A program made the translations under genes and the position numbers. This document shows positions 55,195 to 63,791 of a stretch of 64,000 bases of DNA, one piece after another (position 1 is the first letter of the stretch; each line of letters begins with the position of its first letter). This DNA is from an uncultured Opitutales bacterium. Its GTDB lineage: Bacteria; Verrucomicrobiota; Verrucomicrobiia; Opitutales; Intestinicryptomonadaceae. The notes below the pieces were generated by a model. The model searched no databases, was not told where the DNA came from, and saw nothing but the letters and a program-made list of their open reading frames with translations. Location: contig CAKTTC010000005.1 of the NCBI GenBank assembly GCA_934613645.1, positions 62,001-126,000 on the forward strand, read 5' to 3'.

Positions 55195-56943
55195 ATGATA
55201 GCGACCCTACTTAATATCTTGGGAAGTCTCGGTTTATTCCTTTTCGGAATGAAACTGCTTGGCGACGGTCTACAAAAGGCGTCGGGCGAAAAGCTCCGCG
55301 CGGTAATGCGTTCAATGACGGGCAACCGTTTTAAGGGCATTTGTTCGGGGGCGTTGGTAACAACCGCCGTCCAATCGTCGACGGTAACCACGGTAATGGT
55401 TGTGGGGTTCGTAAATGCGGGGCTGCTGACCCTGCGCGAGGCAATCGGCGTGATTATGGGTGCGAACCTCGGCACTACCACAACCGCGTGGGTAATTGCG
55501 TGGTTGGGATTCAAATTTTCGCTTTCAAGTATCGCCCTGCCCGTTGTCGGTGTGGGCGTTATTTTGAGTTTTCTGAAAAAGAATGCGTGGAAGAACCTCG
55601 GCGAATTGCTTGTCGGATTCGGCTTGCTGTTCATGGGACTCGATTTCCTCAAGAACGCAGTCCCCGACATGCAGTCGAACCCCGAATGGCTCGCGTGGGT
55701 GCAGGACGTTTCGGGGCTGGGATACTGGTCGGTTCTTCTGTTTTTGGGCATAGGCGTGCTGCTTACGCTTGTCGTGCAGGCGTCGTCGGTAACGATGGCA
55801 ATCACGATTACAATGGCGGCAAAGGGCTGGATTTCTTTCGAACTTGCCGCCGCAATAGTTTTGGGCGAAAACATCGGCACTACAATTACCGCCAATTTCG
55901 CCGCCCTTCAGGCAAGTTGGACTGCCAAGCGCGCGGCGTTTTCGCACTTCATATTCAACGTGCTCGGCTGCGTGTGGGCGTTGGTATTCTTCTACGGGCT
56001 GACGGGGCTTGTCCGCCACATAATCCCCGCGCCCGAAACAATCGCGCCCGACATGCTTGCAAGTTTCGGCGTGGAAAACCTCTCCGCGCTTTCGCCCGAG
56101 CAATACGCCGACCTAATGCAGCGCGCCGCCGTGCCCGAGCGTTTGGCGATGTTCCACACGATGTTCAACCTAATCAACATTTTCGTTCTCGTAGGCTTTG
56201 TAAAGCAGATTGAGCAGATTTCCTGCTGGGTTTTGAAGGACTCGCCCAACCGCAAGCACAGGACGCTCGCCCAAAAGCTCGAGTATTTGGCGAACAACAT
56301 TCCCGAGATGGGCGAAATCGTTCTCGAAGAGGGTCAGAAAGAGCTTCTGCATTTATCGCAAATGGCGAACGAAATGTTCAACGGGTTTGTCTACATAGTC
56401 CAAAACCCCGACAAGGACTTGAGCACGGAGGTCAACCGCCTGCGCGATTTGGAGGGCGAATCCGACTCGCTCGCGCTCGAGCTTACGAACTTCTTCGTGC
56501 AGTGTTCATCGCACAAGCTCTCCAAGCCCACCCTCCAGCAGATTTCCCGCAACATGACGGTAATTCCAGAGCTTGAGGCCATTTGCGACGCCTGTTTCCG
56601 ACTCATCACTTTCGCCCGCAAACGCTACCGCCGCCAGATTTCAAACTCGATTCTCCAATCGGAGGCATTCAAGAAGCTCTGCGACGAGATGGCGAAGTTC
56701 ATCGAGCTTGCGAACGAATCAATCAAAAACGGCGTTCCCCTCGAAGCCGACACCGAAAAATTCAAAGAGGTTCGCCAGAACCTGACGCTCGTTCGCAAAA
56801 GTCTCCGCAAGGAGGCAATCGCTCAGATGGAATCCGACGGCGTAAGTCAGGGCGGCATTCTCATCATCGAGATTATGTCGGCTTGCGGGCGCGTAAACGC
56901 CCACGCCCTCAACATTCTCGAAGCTATGTCCGAAAAATTCTAA
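55195..56943 (+). CDS. Na+/phosphate cotransporter family protein (NptA/PhoU-type)
   Basis: 582 residues from the ATG at 55195; a TTG five codons earlier is also possible. Membrane part: LFLFGMKLLGDGLQKASG, the first repeat signature VTTAVQSSTVTTVMVVGFVNAG, GVIMGANLGTTTTAW, and the inverted repeat VVQASSVTMAITITMAAKGW with ENIGTTITANFAAL. These QSS/QAS motifs bind Na+ and phosphate in type II cotransporters. The C-terminal 220 residues form a PhoU-like helical domain. It should import phosphate with sodium. Clusters of intergenic palindromes flank it on both sides. Confidence 0.9.
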   Translation: MIATLLNILGSLGLFLFGMKLLGDGLQKASGEKLRAVMRSMTGNRFKGICSGALVTTAVQSSTVTTVMVVGFVNAGLLTLREAIGVIMGANLGTTTTAWVIAWLGFKFSLSSIALPVVGVGVILSFLKKNAWKNLGELLVGFGLLFMGLDFLKNAVPDMQSNPEWLAWVQDVSGLGYWSVLLFLGIGVLLTLVVQASSVTMAITITMAAKGWISFELAAAIVLGENIGTTITANFAALQASWTAKRAAFSHFIFNVLGCVWALVFFYGLTGLVRHIIPAPETIAPDMLASFGVENLSALSPEQYADLMQRAAVPERLAMFHTMFNLINIFVLVGFVKQIEQISCWVLKDSPNRKHRTLAQKLEYLANNIPEMGEIVLEEGQKELLHLSQMANEMFNGFVYIVQNPDKDLSTEVNRLRDLEGESDSLALELTNFFVQCSSHKLSKPTLQQISRNMTVIPELEAICDACFRLITFARKRYRRQISNSILQSEAFKKLCDEMAKFIELANESIKNGVPLEADTEKFKEVRQNLTLVRKSLRKEAIAQMESDGVSQGGILIIEIMSACGRVNAHALNILEAMSEKF

Positions 56944-57240
56944 TTTTTTATATGTTGGGCACCGGCGCGGATTGGCGTAGCCAATTCCGCTTTGCTCATT
57001 CCTATATTTTGGGCACCGGCGTAGATTGGCTAAAGCTAATGCTACTTTGTTCATTCCCATCTTGGGCACCGGCGGCAATCGGCGAAAGCCGATTGCCGCC
57101 GCTTCACAACATATAAAAAAATCAAAGCGGAATTGGCTGCGCCAATCCTCACCGTTTTTGAGAAAAACAAACTTCAACAAATAAACAAAGGCGGATTACC
57201 TACGGTAATCGCCGCCACTTTAGGAATAATAAAAAAAATA
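56944..57240. repeat. Palindromic repeat cluster 3
   Basis: Tandem units of about 56-60 bp each start with a TTGGGCACCGGCG-like word and contain a palindrome of the same family (GCGGATTGGC-GTA-GCCAATTCCGC; GTAGATTGGC-TAAA-GCTAATGCTAC; GGCAATCGGC-GAAA-GCCGATTGCC), followed by CTTTG(C/T)TCATTCC. Two more units follow (about 57123-57155 and 57186-57220), with ACATATAAAA between. They fill the gap between the Na/Pi symporter and DoxX genes. Confidence 0.8.
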
Positions 57241-57245
57241 AAAAA

Positions 57246-57845
57246 ATGAAAAAATTGATAAATTGGTTCTTTTCCAATCCGCCCGCGCGCGGAGATAGCC
57301 TTGATTTTGCGACGGCGTTCCTGAGAATTTTCGCGGGACTTGCAATGATTCCATACGGCGTCGGGAAAATCGAAAATTACGATACGTTGAAAACGTCGTT
57401 CTTCGGCGACCCCGTGGGGTTGGGCGATGAGCCGAGCCTGATTCTGTGTATTTTCCAGCAGATATTCTGCGCGGGAATGCTGGTGCTCGGTATACAGTCG
57501 CGCTTTGCGGCGTTTATGCTTTTCACAAATATGGCGGTTGCCGTGAAGTTCCATTTCTTCGACCCGTTTTGCGCAGTCAAGGCACTGCCGACGCTGTTTT
57601 TGGCAATATACGCGTTCCTTGTGGTCTCGGGCGGCGGCGCGATGTCGGTCGATAACCTCCTGTCAAAAAGGGGCGAATCTGGCGCGGTTGCCGCGCTGAA
57701 GAAGCTGTGTATGATTGCGGCGTTCGCGCTGTCGGCGTGCCTGTGGGGCGGAGTGTTCGGAACCGACGCCAAGCTCTGCGCATCCCTTGCGGCGGCGGCG
57801 TTTGCGTTGTTCTGCGCGGCGGTGTTCGTCCCGTCGAAGAGATAA
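57246..57845 (+). CDS. DoxX-family membrane protein
   Basis: 199 residues with about five hydrophobic segments. Family features are ATAFLRIFAGLAMIPYGVGKI near the start, GMLVLGIQSRFAAFMLFTNMAVAV in the middle and a GGGAMSVDNLL segment. DoxX proteins sit in the inner membrane and are linked to quinone or thiosulfate redox chemistry in some organisms, but the general role is unsettled. It begins just after repeat cluster 3 and ends before a terminator and the AraC-type gene. Confidence 0.85.
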   Translation: MKKLINWFFSNPPARGDSLDFATAFLRIFAGLAMIPYGVGKIENYDTLKTSFFGDPVGLGDEPSLILCIFQQIFCAGMLVLGIQSRFAAFMLFTNMAVAVKFHFFDPFCAVKALPTLFLAIYAFLVVSGGGAMSVDNLLSKRGESGAVAALKKLCMIAAFALSACLWGGVFGTDAKLCASLAAAAFALFCAAVFVPSKR

Positions 57846-57880
57846 AAAACGTCCGATTTTTTCGGGAACAAAACCTGCCC

Positions 57881-57918
57881 AATCCTGTCGATTTCAAGTT
57901 AACAGGATTTTGTTTTTT
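57881..57918 (+). terminator. Rho-independent terminator after DoxX gene
   Basis: AATCCTGT and ACAGGATT form an 8-bp stem with a 13-nt loop, followed by TTGTTTTTT. It separates the DoxX gene from the AraC-type regulator gene. Confidence 0.8.
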
Positions 57919-57939
57919 CGAAAAAATCGAACCCAACCT

Positions 57940-58818
57940 ATGAACATCGCGACATTAAACGAACAACTCAAGAAAGCCGTCTTAAAACAGCTTCCACAGG
58001 CGGAGTTCAAACAGACGGCAATACGCGGGCTTTACGTCCACAGAATGGAACAGCGGGCGCGCATTGAAAGGTGCGTTTACACGCCGAAAATAATCCTCCT
58101 GATTCAGGGGAGCAAGCGCGCAATCACGGGAACTACCGAAACGGAATACCACCAAAACCAGTGCCTCGTTTCGGGAATCGACGTTCCGGGGACAAGCTGC
58201 ATTGTGCAGGCAAGCCCGAGCAAGCCGCTGCTTACTGTTTCGCTCGAACTTGACACAAAACTTGTCTCGCAAATGCTCGCGGAAATGCCGCTTGAGAAAA
58301 TCAGGGGCGACAAAGTTTTCAACGGACTTGCCGTGGCGGACGCCGACGAAGGGCTTATGGAGGCGTTTTTGCGCCTGCTGAAACTGCTCGACACCCCCGA
58401 CGATATCCCGATGCTCGCGCCCGTGACGATACGCGAAATCTACACGCGCATACTGCTAAGCCCCGTGGGTAAACACGTCCGCCAACTGTGCACGCGCGGC
58501 ACGCAAAGCAACCAAATTACGCGCGCGGTTGACTGGCTCAAAGACAATTTCAGAAAGCCGTTTAAGATAGACGAACTGGCGAAATACGTGCATATGTCGC
58601 CTACAACGTTCCACCGACACTTTCGCAAGGTAACGTCGGTAAGCCCCATTCAATACCAGAAGAATCTGCGCCTGCACGAAGCCCGCCGCATAATGATTTC
58701 CGACAACGAAACCGTGGCGAACGCCGCCTACGCAGTAGGCTACGAAAGCCCCACGCAATTCAGCCGCGAATACAAACGCTTCTTCGGCAACCCGCCCAAA
58801 CGCGATGTCGCCGTTTGA
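57940..58818 (+). CDS. AraC-family transcriptional regulator, YqhC-like
   Basis: 292 residues from the ATG at 57940; the frame is open upstream only through the terminator. The N-terminal part is an AraC_N cupin-like domain (YTPKIILLIQGSKRAITG, YHQNQCLVSGIDVPGTSCIVQASPSKPLLTVSLELD). The C-terminal part has the two AraC helix-turn-helix motifs (FKIDELAKYVHMSPTTFHRHFRKVTSVSPIQYQKNLRLHEAR; NAAYAVGYESPTQFSREYKRFFG). This type includes YqhC, which senses aldehydes and switches on yqhD and dkgA. Matching enzyme genes follow in this window, so it is probably their activator (inference). Confidence 0.88.
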   Translation: MNIATLNEQLKKAVLKQLPQAEFKQTAIRGLYVHRMEQRARIERCVYTPKIILLIQGSKRAITGTTETEYHQNQCLVSGIDVPGTSCIVQASPSKPLLTVSLELDTKLVSQMLAEMPLEKIRGDKVFNGLAVADADEGLMEAFLRLLKLLDTPDDIPMLAPVTIREIYTRILLSPVGKHVRQLCTRGTQSNQITRAVDWLKDNFRKPFKIDELAKYVHMSPTTFHRHFRKVTSVSPIQYQKNLRLHEARRIMISDNETVANAAYAVGYESPTQFSREYKRFFGNPPKRDVAV

Positions 58819-58896
58819 CGAGCGCATGCCGCGGCTTTGCAAATTACATTCCGCAGACCGCACAACGCCCGCACATTCCGCCGTTTCGGCAACAAA

Positions 58897-58931
58897 AAAA
58901 TACGCGCCAACCCGACGCGTATTTTTATTTT
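58897..58931. terminator. Bidirectional terminator between AraC and flavodoxin genes
   Basis: ATACGCG (58900-58906) and CGCGTAT (58916-58922) with A-rich sequence on the left and TTTTTATTTT on the right, acting for both convergent genes. Confidence 0.82.
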
Positions 58932-58954
58932 CAAAACGCAAAACGCGCAAATGC

Positions 58955-59518
58955 CTACATTTTGCCGATTGACTTCAGCCAGCTTTCGACAGTCTTTTGC
59001 GCGCCGCCTACAGAGCCGCCGCGCACCGCCAAAGCCGTTGCAAATTTCGACTTCGGGCAAAGCTTTTTAACGTCGCCTTCGGCGCGCCCCAAGCGGCTGC
59101 CCTCGTGCGTCATAAAAAGCGCAACCGTCTTGCCCGAAAAATCGTTTTCGTGCAAAAACGTTCTCACGGGCGCGGCAACAGTGCCCCACCAGTTGGGCGA
59201 GCCCACAAAAACGGTGTCGTATTTCGACAGGTCGATTTTCCCGTTTTTTATGGGGCGTAAAAACTCGGCGTCGTTTTCGCGCTTCGCAGTTTTTACGGTC
59301 TCGTTGTAGTCGGAGGAATACGGGGTTTCGGGCACTATTTCAACAACGTCCGCGCCCGTAAGGCTCTTTATGTAGTTTGCAATTTTCCGCGTGTTGCCGC
59401 TCCAAGAATAGTATACAACCAGCATTTTGCCTCCTTTGTGTTGCGCCGCCGAAGCCGCCGATAAAGCCGCAAAAAGCGCGGCGGCGGGCAGCACCTTTAC
59501 GAATGTTTTTCTTTCCAT
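58955..59518 (-). CDS. Exported flavodoxin-like protein
   Basis: 187 residues from the ATG at 59518, 1 nt after the alcohol dehydrogenase stop. A signal peptide (ERKTFVKVLPAAALFAALSAASAAQH) precedes a flavodoxin domain: MLVVYYSWSGNTRKIANYI (FMN phosphate loop), PETPYSSDYNE, DTVFVGSPNWWGTVAAPVRTFL and ALFMTHEGSRLG. Flavodoxins carry electrons with FMN; export is unusual and suggests a periplasmic or envelope redox partner. It is the last gene of a minus-strand operon with the Fe-alcohol dehydrogenase and a DUF4405 protein. Confidence 0.87.
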   Translation of the reverse strand: MERKTFVKVLPAAALFAALSAASAAQHKGGKMLVVYYSWSGNTRKIANYIKSLTGADVVEIVPETPYSSDYNETVKTAKRENDAEFLRPIKNGKIDLSKYDTVFVGSPNWWGTVAAPVRTFLHENDFSGKTVALFMTHEGSRLGRAEGDVKKLCPKSKFATALAVRGGSVGGAQKTVESWLKSIGKM

Positions 59519-59519
59519 T

Positions 59520-60692
59520 TTATCTGAACGATTTTTCGTAGATTGAAACACAGTCGGCAATGGACAGGTCGAACCTGTCGTTTACGAACAGGAAACTCAT
59601 TGACGACTTCGCGTTCTCGGCGAATTTTTCGAACTCGTCGGGCGAAATTCCGTAGTCCGACATTTTCAGGTCGGCAACGCCGCAGTCCGCCTGCAGCTTT
59701 TTGAGTGCCGTTATGAAGTCTTCGGGCTTGTCGGCGTTCTCCATTCCCATTGCGCGCGCCATTTTCACGAAGCGTTCGCCGCAAACGCCGCGCTCTATCC
59801 ACGCCGAAAAATACGCAACACTTATCATGATAAGCCCCGCGCCGTGCGGAAGCTCCTGATGGAACGCGCTGAGGGCGTGTTCGAGGGAGTGCTCGCTCGT
59901 GCACGAACCCACAGTCATAACCATTCCCGAAAGCGAATTGCCGAACGAAACGTGCTCGCGCGCCTCGAGGTCTTTGCCGTCTTTGACAGCCCGCGCAAGA
60001 TACCGCCCCACATTCTCAATCGCGCCGAGCGCATAGAGGTCGGACATCGGGTTTGCGCCCTTTGAAACATAGCCCTCGACGCTGTGGAAGAGCGCGTCGA
60101 AGCCCTGATACGCCGTCCAGCGCGGCGGCACGCTCAGCGTGAGTTCGGGGTCGACTATCGAAAGGCGCGGGAAAAGCGACTCGCCAACAACGGCGGTTTT
60201 TTCGTTCGTTTCGGGGTTCGTTATTACGCCGCCCGCGTCGAGTTCCGAGCCAGTTCCCGCCGTCGTCGAGATTGCCACAAGCGGCAGCGCGGGATTTTTA
60301 AACGGCTTTTTGCCGCCTTTGCCGAAGAGAATGTAGTCCCACAAATCGCCGTCGTTTACGGCCATTGCGGCTATAGCCTTGGAGGCGTCCATAACGCTTC
60401 CGCCGCCGAGGGCTATGACGAAATCGCACTTGTTTTCGCGCGCAAATTCCGCGCCTTTCATTACGGTAGACTTGAGCGGATTGGCTTCCACTTTGTCGAA
60501 AACGGCGCGGGCAATTCCCATTTCGTCAAGCTGCTTTTCAAGGCGCGCCAGATAGCCGTTTGCGCGCGTCGATTTCCCGTTGGAAATCACGACCAACGCC
60601 TTTTTCCACGGCAGTTTTTCGGCGCGGAGCTTTTCAAAAGAGCCGCTCCCGAAGATGAATTTGGCGGGTATATAGTTTACAAAACCATTCAT
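59520..60692 (-). CDS. Iron-containing alcohol dehydrogenase, YqhD-like
   Basis: 390 residues. The NAD(P)-binding region has VIALGGGSVMDASKAIA and STTAGTGSELD; metal ligands appear as Asp199 and His203 in GFDALFHSVE, and His268 and His283 in SEHSLEHALSAFHQELPHGAG. Enzymes of this group reduce aldehydes, for example YqhD with NADPH. The gene starts with a 4-nt overlap of the DUF4405 gene stop and ends 1 nt before the flavodoxin start, so the three are coupled. The neighbourhood (AraC regulator, aldo/keto reductase) points to aldehyde detoxification. Confidence 0.92.
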   Translation of the reverse strand: MNGFVNYIPAKFIFGSGSFEKLRAEKLPWKKALVVISNGKSTRANGYLARLEKQLDEMGIARAVFDKVEANPLKSTVMKGAEFARENKCDFVIALGGGSVMDASKAIAAMAVNDGDLWDYILFGKGGKKPFKNPALPLVAISTTAGTGSELDAGGVITNPETNEKTAVVGESLFPRLSIVDPELTLSVPPRWTAYQGFDALFHSVEGYVSKGANPMSDLYALGAIENVGRYLARAVKDGKDLEAREHVSFGNSLSGMVMTVGSCTSEHSLEHALSAFHQELPHGAGLIMISVAYFSAWIERGVCGERFVKMARAMGMENADKPEDFITALKKLQADCGVADLKMSDYGISPDEFEKFAENAKSSMSFLFVNDRFDLSIADCVSIYEKSFR

Positions 60693-61333
60693 TTTGTCTC
60701 CTTTTGTTTGTTTTTAAATTTCGCGAAGCGCACAAGCATCCACGCAAGAAATGCCACAAGGAAAAACACACCCAGATTCTGCAGGAACAAAGCCCCCGCA
60801 GGCAATTCCCCGCTCCAGAAATCGAATGAGTATCCGCAAAAAAGTTTTTCGAACATATTCCGCTGAATCCACGCGTGGACGCCGTATGCGGCATAACACG
60901 CAAAAATTACGACGTTCGTCCGCTGCAACGGAGTTTTAAGCGACAATTTCCAGTGAAGCCCCAAATGCGCGCCCGCCAAAACGAACAGCCAGTTCGCGCA
61001 AATGGAATGAATCTGCCGAACCTCCATCGACGCCCCGCCGAAGCCGAAAACGTATTCCGACAACATCGCCCCGCTTACAAAAACCGCAATCGCCAGAACT
61101 GCCAACATCAAATTTACCGACACCGACAAAATTCTGAACGCACCGTATCGCCCGCGCATTAGCCCCGCATACCACCTTCCGTTCAGAACGTTGTGCGCGG
61201 CAAAAAGCAGAACCACCGCAAGCCCGAAGTATTCGTGCAGTTGCGCGCCCGTAATGCAATACGCCAACGCCGCAAGTAAAAACATCAGCATTGCAAAATC
61301 TAAAAGGTATCTTAACAAACGCCCGCTTTTCAT
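60689..61333 (-). CDS. DUF4405-like membrane protein with histidines
   Basis: 214 residues from the ATG at 61333; an ATG seven codons earlier is possible, and longer extensions are not hydrophobic. Four or five transmembrane helices carry the pattern of DUF4405/cytochrome b561-like proteins: QLHEYFGLAVVLLFAAHNVLNGRW and RQIHSICANWLFVLAGAHLGLHW, where paired histidines could bind haem. A role as a membrane electron carrier for the exported flavodoxin is possible but not shown. It is the first gene of the minus-strand operon and divergent from the CMD-cupin gene. Confidence 0.78.
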   Translation of the reverse strand: MKSGRLLRYLLDFAMLMFLLAALAYCITGAQLHEYFGLAVVLLFAAHNVLNGRWYAGLMRGRYGAFRILSVSVNLMLAVLAIAVFVSGAMLSEYVFGFGGASMEVRQIHSICANWLFVLAGAHLGLHWKLSLKTPLQRTNVVIFACYAAYGVHAWIQRNMFEKLFCGYSFDFWSGELPAGALFLQNLGVFFLVAFLAWMLVRFAKFKNKQKETK

Positions 61334-61518
61334 AATCTGCGAAAATGTTATCATATGTTCGAAGCAGTGTAAATACACACTTCGTGCAAAAATCTGCCCA
61401 AAACTACCGCGCTGCCGAAAAACGCCAAATGGCAGAATCGGGCAAATTTTCGCCCCGAACGCATATTTACAATTTAGACAAAATCCGATAATATTTCGGA
61501 AAAACAAAAGGAAGCTTT

Positions 61519-62559
61519 ATGAAAAAGTTGTTGTCGGCCGCGCTCGCGGCAATCTGCCTTTCAAATACAATATCGGCTATGGATAATCTCGCAAAAAAGG
61601 AACAAAACATTGTCCGCGCCGCGGCATTCGCTGCGGCGGGCAACCAATCGGGACTCAAAAACGCGCTCGCCGACGGACTCGACGCCGGCGCATCTGTAAA
61701 CGAATTCAGGGAGATTCTCGTGCAGGTCTACGCCTACTGCGGTTTTCCGCGCAGCCTCAACGCGCTTGCGACGTTTATGAACCTCGTAAACGAACGCGGC
61801 GGACGCGACGCACAGGGCGAACCGCCCGCCCCGCTACCCGAGGGCAAAAGCGTAGTTTTCGGGGCGGCTAACCAAACAAAGCTTGTCGGGCGCGAAGTCA
61901 AAGGCGCGCTGTTCGATTTCGCCCCCGCCATCGACGAATACCTCAAAGCGCACCTCTTCGGCGATATTTTTGCGCGCAACAATGTAGACTGGCGCACGCG
62001 CGAACTTGCAACAGTTGCAATGCTTGCGGCAATGGACGGCGTTGCCCCGCAGCTGCAGGCGCACATTGCAATAGCAAAAAACAACGGAGTATCCGACGCC
62101 CAAATAGCGGAAATTCTCCAAATAGTCGGCAACGATGTCCGCGGGAAAACCGCCACAAGCCCCTTCCCCTTCGGCGAGGAGAACACCGCCTACGCGAAAT
62201 ATTTTTCGGGGAAATCATACCTTGCGCGCCTGACCTCCAACAACGCGCTCAACACGCCCGTTGCAAACGTCACGTTCGAGCCGAAATGCCGCAACAACTG
62301 GCACAGCCACTCGGGCGGACAAATTCTGATTGCCGTCGGCGGACGCGGATTCTACCAGCAGAAAGGCGAACCCGCGCGCGAACTCAAGGCGGGCGACGTT
62401 GTGGAAATTGCGCCGAATGTCGTCCACTGGCACGGAGCCGCGCCCGATTCGTGGTTTTCGCACCTCGCGGTTGAATGCAATCCGCAGACGAACAAAAGCA
62501 CTTGGCTCGAACCCGTTTCGGACGAAGAATACAACAACGCAACATCGCAAAAACACTAA
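61519..62559 (+). CDS. Exported carboxymuconolactone decarboxylase-like/cupin fusion protein
   Basis: 346 residues with a signal peptide (MKKLLSAALAAICLSNTISA). Two CMD/AhpD-like regions come first: GLDAGASVNEFREILVQVYAYCGFPRSLNAL and WRTRELATVAMLAAMDGVAPQLQAHIAIAKNNGVSDAQIAEIL. The first keeps a single Cys rather than a CxxC pair, so peroxidase chemistry is doubtful. The C-terminal third is a cupin (NWHSHSGGQILIAVGGRGFYQ, VVEIAPNVVHWHGA) with metal-binding histidines. This CMD-cupin combination is often found beside alcohol dehydrogenase and aldo/keto reductase genes. The next gene follows after 14 nt with a good ribosome binding site. Confidence 0.87.
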   Translation: MKKLLSAALAAICLSNTISAMDNLAKKEQNIVRAAAFAAAGNQSGLKNALADGLDAGASVNEFREILVQVYAYCGFPRSLNALATFMNLVNERGGRDAQGEPPAPLPEGKSVVFGAANQTKLVGREVKGALFDFAPAIDEYLKAHLFGDIFARNNVDWRTRELATVAMLAAMDGVAPQLQAHIAIAKNNGVSDAQIAEILQIVGNDVRGKTATSPFPFGEENTAYAKYFSGKSYLARLTSNNALNTPVANVTFEPKCRNNWHSHSGGQILIAVGGRGFYQQKGEPARELKAGDVVEIAPNVVHWHGAAPDSWFSHLAVECNPQTNKSTWLEPVSDEEYNNATSQKH

Positions 62560-62573
62560 ACAAAGGAGACAAT

Positions 62574-63425
62574 ATGGAATACACAACGCTCAATAACGGA
62601 GTGAAAATGCCGATGGAGGGCTTCGGCGTGTTTCAGGTTGACGACGCAAAAATATGCGAACGCGCAGTGCTCGACGCCGTAGCCGCGGGCTACCGCAGCA
62701 TCGATACCGCCGCCGCCTACTTCAACGAAGAGGCGGTGGGAAGCGCAATCCGCAAATGCGGCGTTCCGCGCGACGAACTTTTCATAACCACAAAACTCTG
62801 GATTCAGGACGCAGGCTACGAAAACGCAAAAAAGGCGTTCGAAATGTCGATGCAAAAACTGGGGCTTGACTACCTCGACCTCTACCTTATCCACCAACCC
62901 TTCGGCGACTACTACGGCTCTTGGCGCGCAATGCAGGAACTGTATCGGCAGGGCAGAATACGCGCAATCGGCGTAAGCAACTTCCTCCCCGACCGCCTCG
63001 CCGACCTCTGCGCCAACGCGGAAATAAAGCCCGCCGTCAACCAGATTGAACTGCACCCGTTCTTCGCCCAACCCGACGCGCTGAAATATATGGAGTCGGA
63101 AAAAATCCGCCCCGAAGCTTGGGGGCCGCTGGCGGAGGGCAAACACGGAATTTTCACGCACCCGACGCTCGCGGAAATAGGCAAAAAATATTCAAAAACG
63201 CCCGCGCAAGTTGCGCTGAGATGGAATACGCAGCGCGGCGTTGTTGTTATCCCGAAATCGACACACCGCGAGCGAATAGAGGAAAACCTCAACATCTGGG
63301 ACTTCCGCCTCAGCGACGCCGAAATGGCGGCTATCTCCGCGCTCGACTTGGGACACAGCGAAATAATCGACCACCGCAACCCCGAAACTGTAAAATGGCT
63401 TAACGGCTACAAAATACACGAATAA
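62574..63425 (+). CDS. Aldo/keto reductase, DkgA-like
   Basis: 283 residues from the ATG at 62574, preceded by AAGGAG. The catalytic tetrad is complete: Asp44 and Tyr49 in SIDTAAAYFNEEAVG, Lys74 in TTKLW and His107 in LIHQPF. NADPH-binding residues are in the VVIPKSTHRERIEENLNIWDF segment. It should reduce aldehydes or 2,5-diketo-gluconate-like substrates. It forms a plus-strand operon with the CMD-cupin gene and is probably controlled by the AraC regulator. Confidence 0.93.
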   Translation: MEYTTLNNGVKMPMEGFGVFQVDDAKICERAVLDAVAAGYRSIDTAAAYFNEEAVGSAIRKCGVPRDELFITTKLWIQDAGYENAKKAFEMSMQKLGLDYLDLYLIHQPFGDYYGSWRAMQELYRQGRIRAIGVSNFLPDRLADLCANAEIKPAVNQIELHPFFAQPDALKYMESEKIRPEAWGPLAEGKHGIFTHPTLAEIGKKYSKTPAQVALRWNTQRGVVVIPKSTHRERIEENLNIWDFRLSDAEMAAISALDLGHSEIIDHRNPETVKWLNGYKIHE

Positions 63426-63468
63426 CATACCGCCCCCAGCCGCCCAAGAGCACTGCCTACAAACACAC

Positions 63469-63501
63469 AAAAAACGCGGAGCATAACGCCCCGCGTTTTT
63501 T
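63469..63501. terminator. Bidirectional terminator between aldo/keto reductase and tRNA-Ser
   Basis: AACGCGG and CCGCGTT flank a short loop, with A6 on the left and T6 on the right, so it can end both the plus-strand reductase transcript and the minus-strand tRNA-Ser. Confidence 0.88.
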
Positions 63502-63512
63502 CATAACTTCCT

Positions 63513-63597
63513 CGGAGAGAGAGGGATTCGAACCCCCGGAGCCTTGCAGCTCAACGGTTTTCAAGACCGCCGCGATCGACCACTCTGCCATCTCTCC
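63513..63597 (-). tRNA. tRNA-Ser (UGA anticodon)
   Basis: On the minus strand, GGAGAGA pairs with TCTCTCC as acceptor stem. The D-arm reads GGCAGAGTGGTCGATCGC, the anticodon arm holds CTTGAAA with TGA, a long variable arm follows (TTGAGCTGCAAGGCTCC), and the T-arm is GGGGGTTCGAATCCCTC. CCA is not encoded. Confidence 0.94.
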
Positions 63598-63791
63598 TCA
63601 AAATTATTCTCCACCCTTTCAAGCAAAATTCATCTACGCTTGCAAGCTTTTTTACTTCGGGCTTTTTTCTATCCCCGCCACGGCAGCCGAAATTCAGCCC
63701 CCCTCCCCCGACGCCCATGCAAATTCAGGCAGTCCGATTTTCGGACTTTTTTCTTGACAGCCACGCGCGCCGCCCCACGATAATTCCCATC

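Noticed and set aside
56944..57130. Possible CRISPR array, because units of about 60 bp recur with shared words
   Set aside because: Only three units, the variable parts are palindromes rather than unique spacers, the units resemble dispersed repeats elsewhere in the window, and no cas gene is present.
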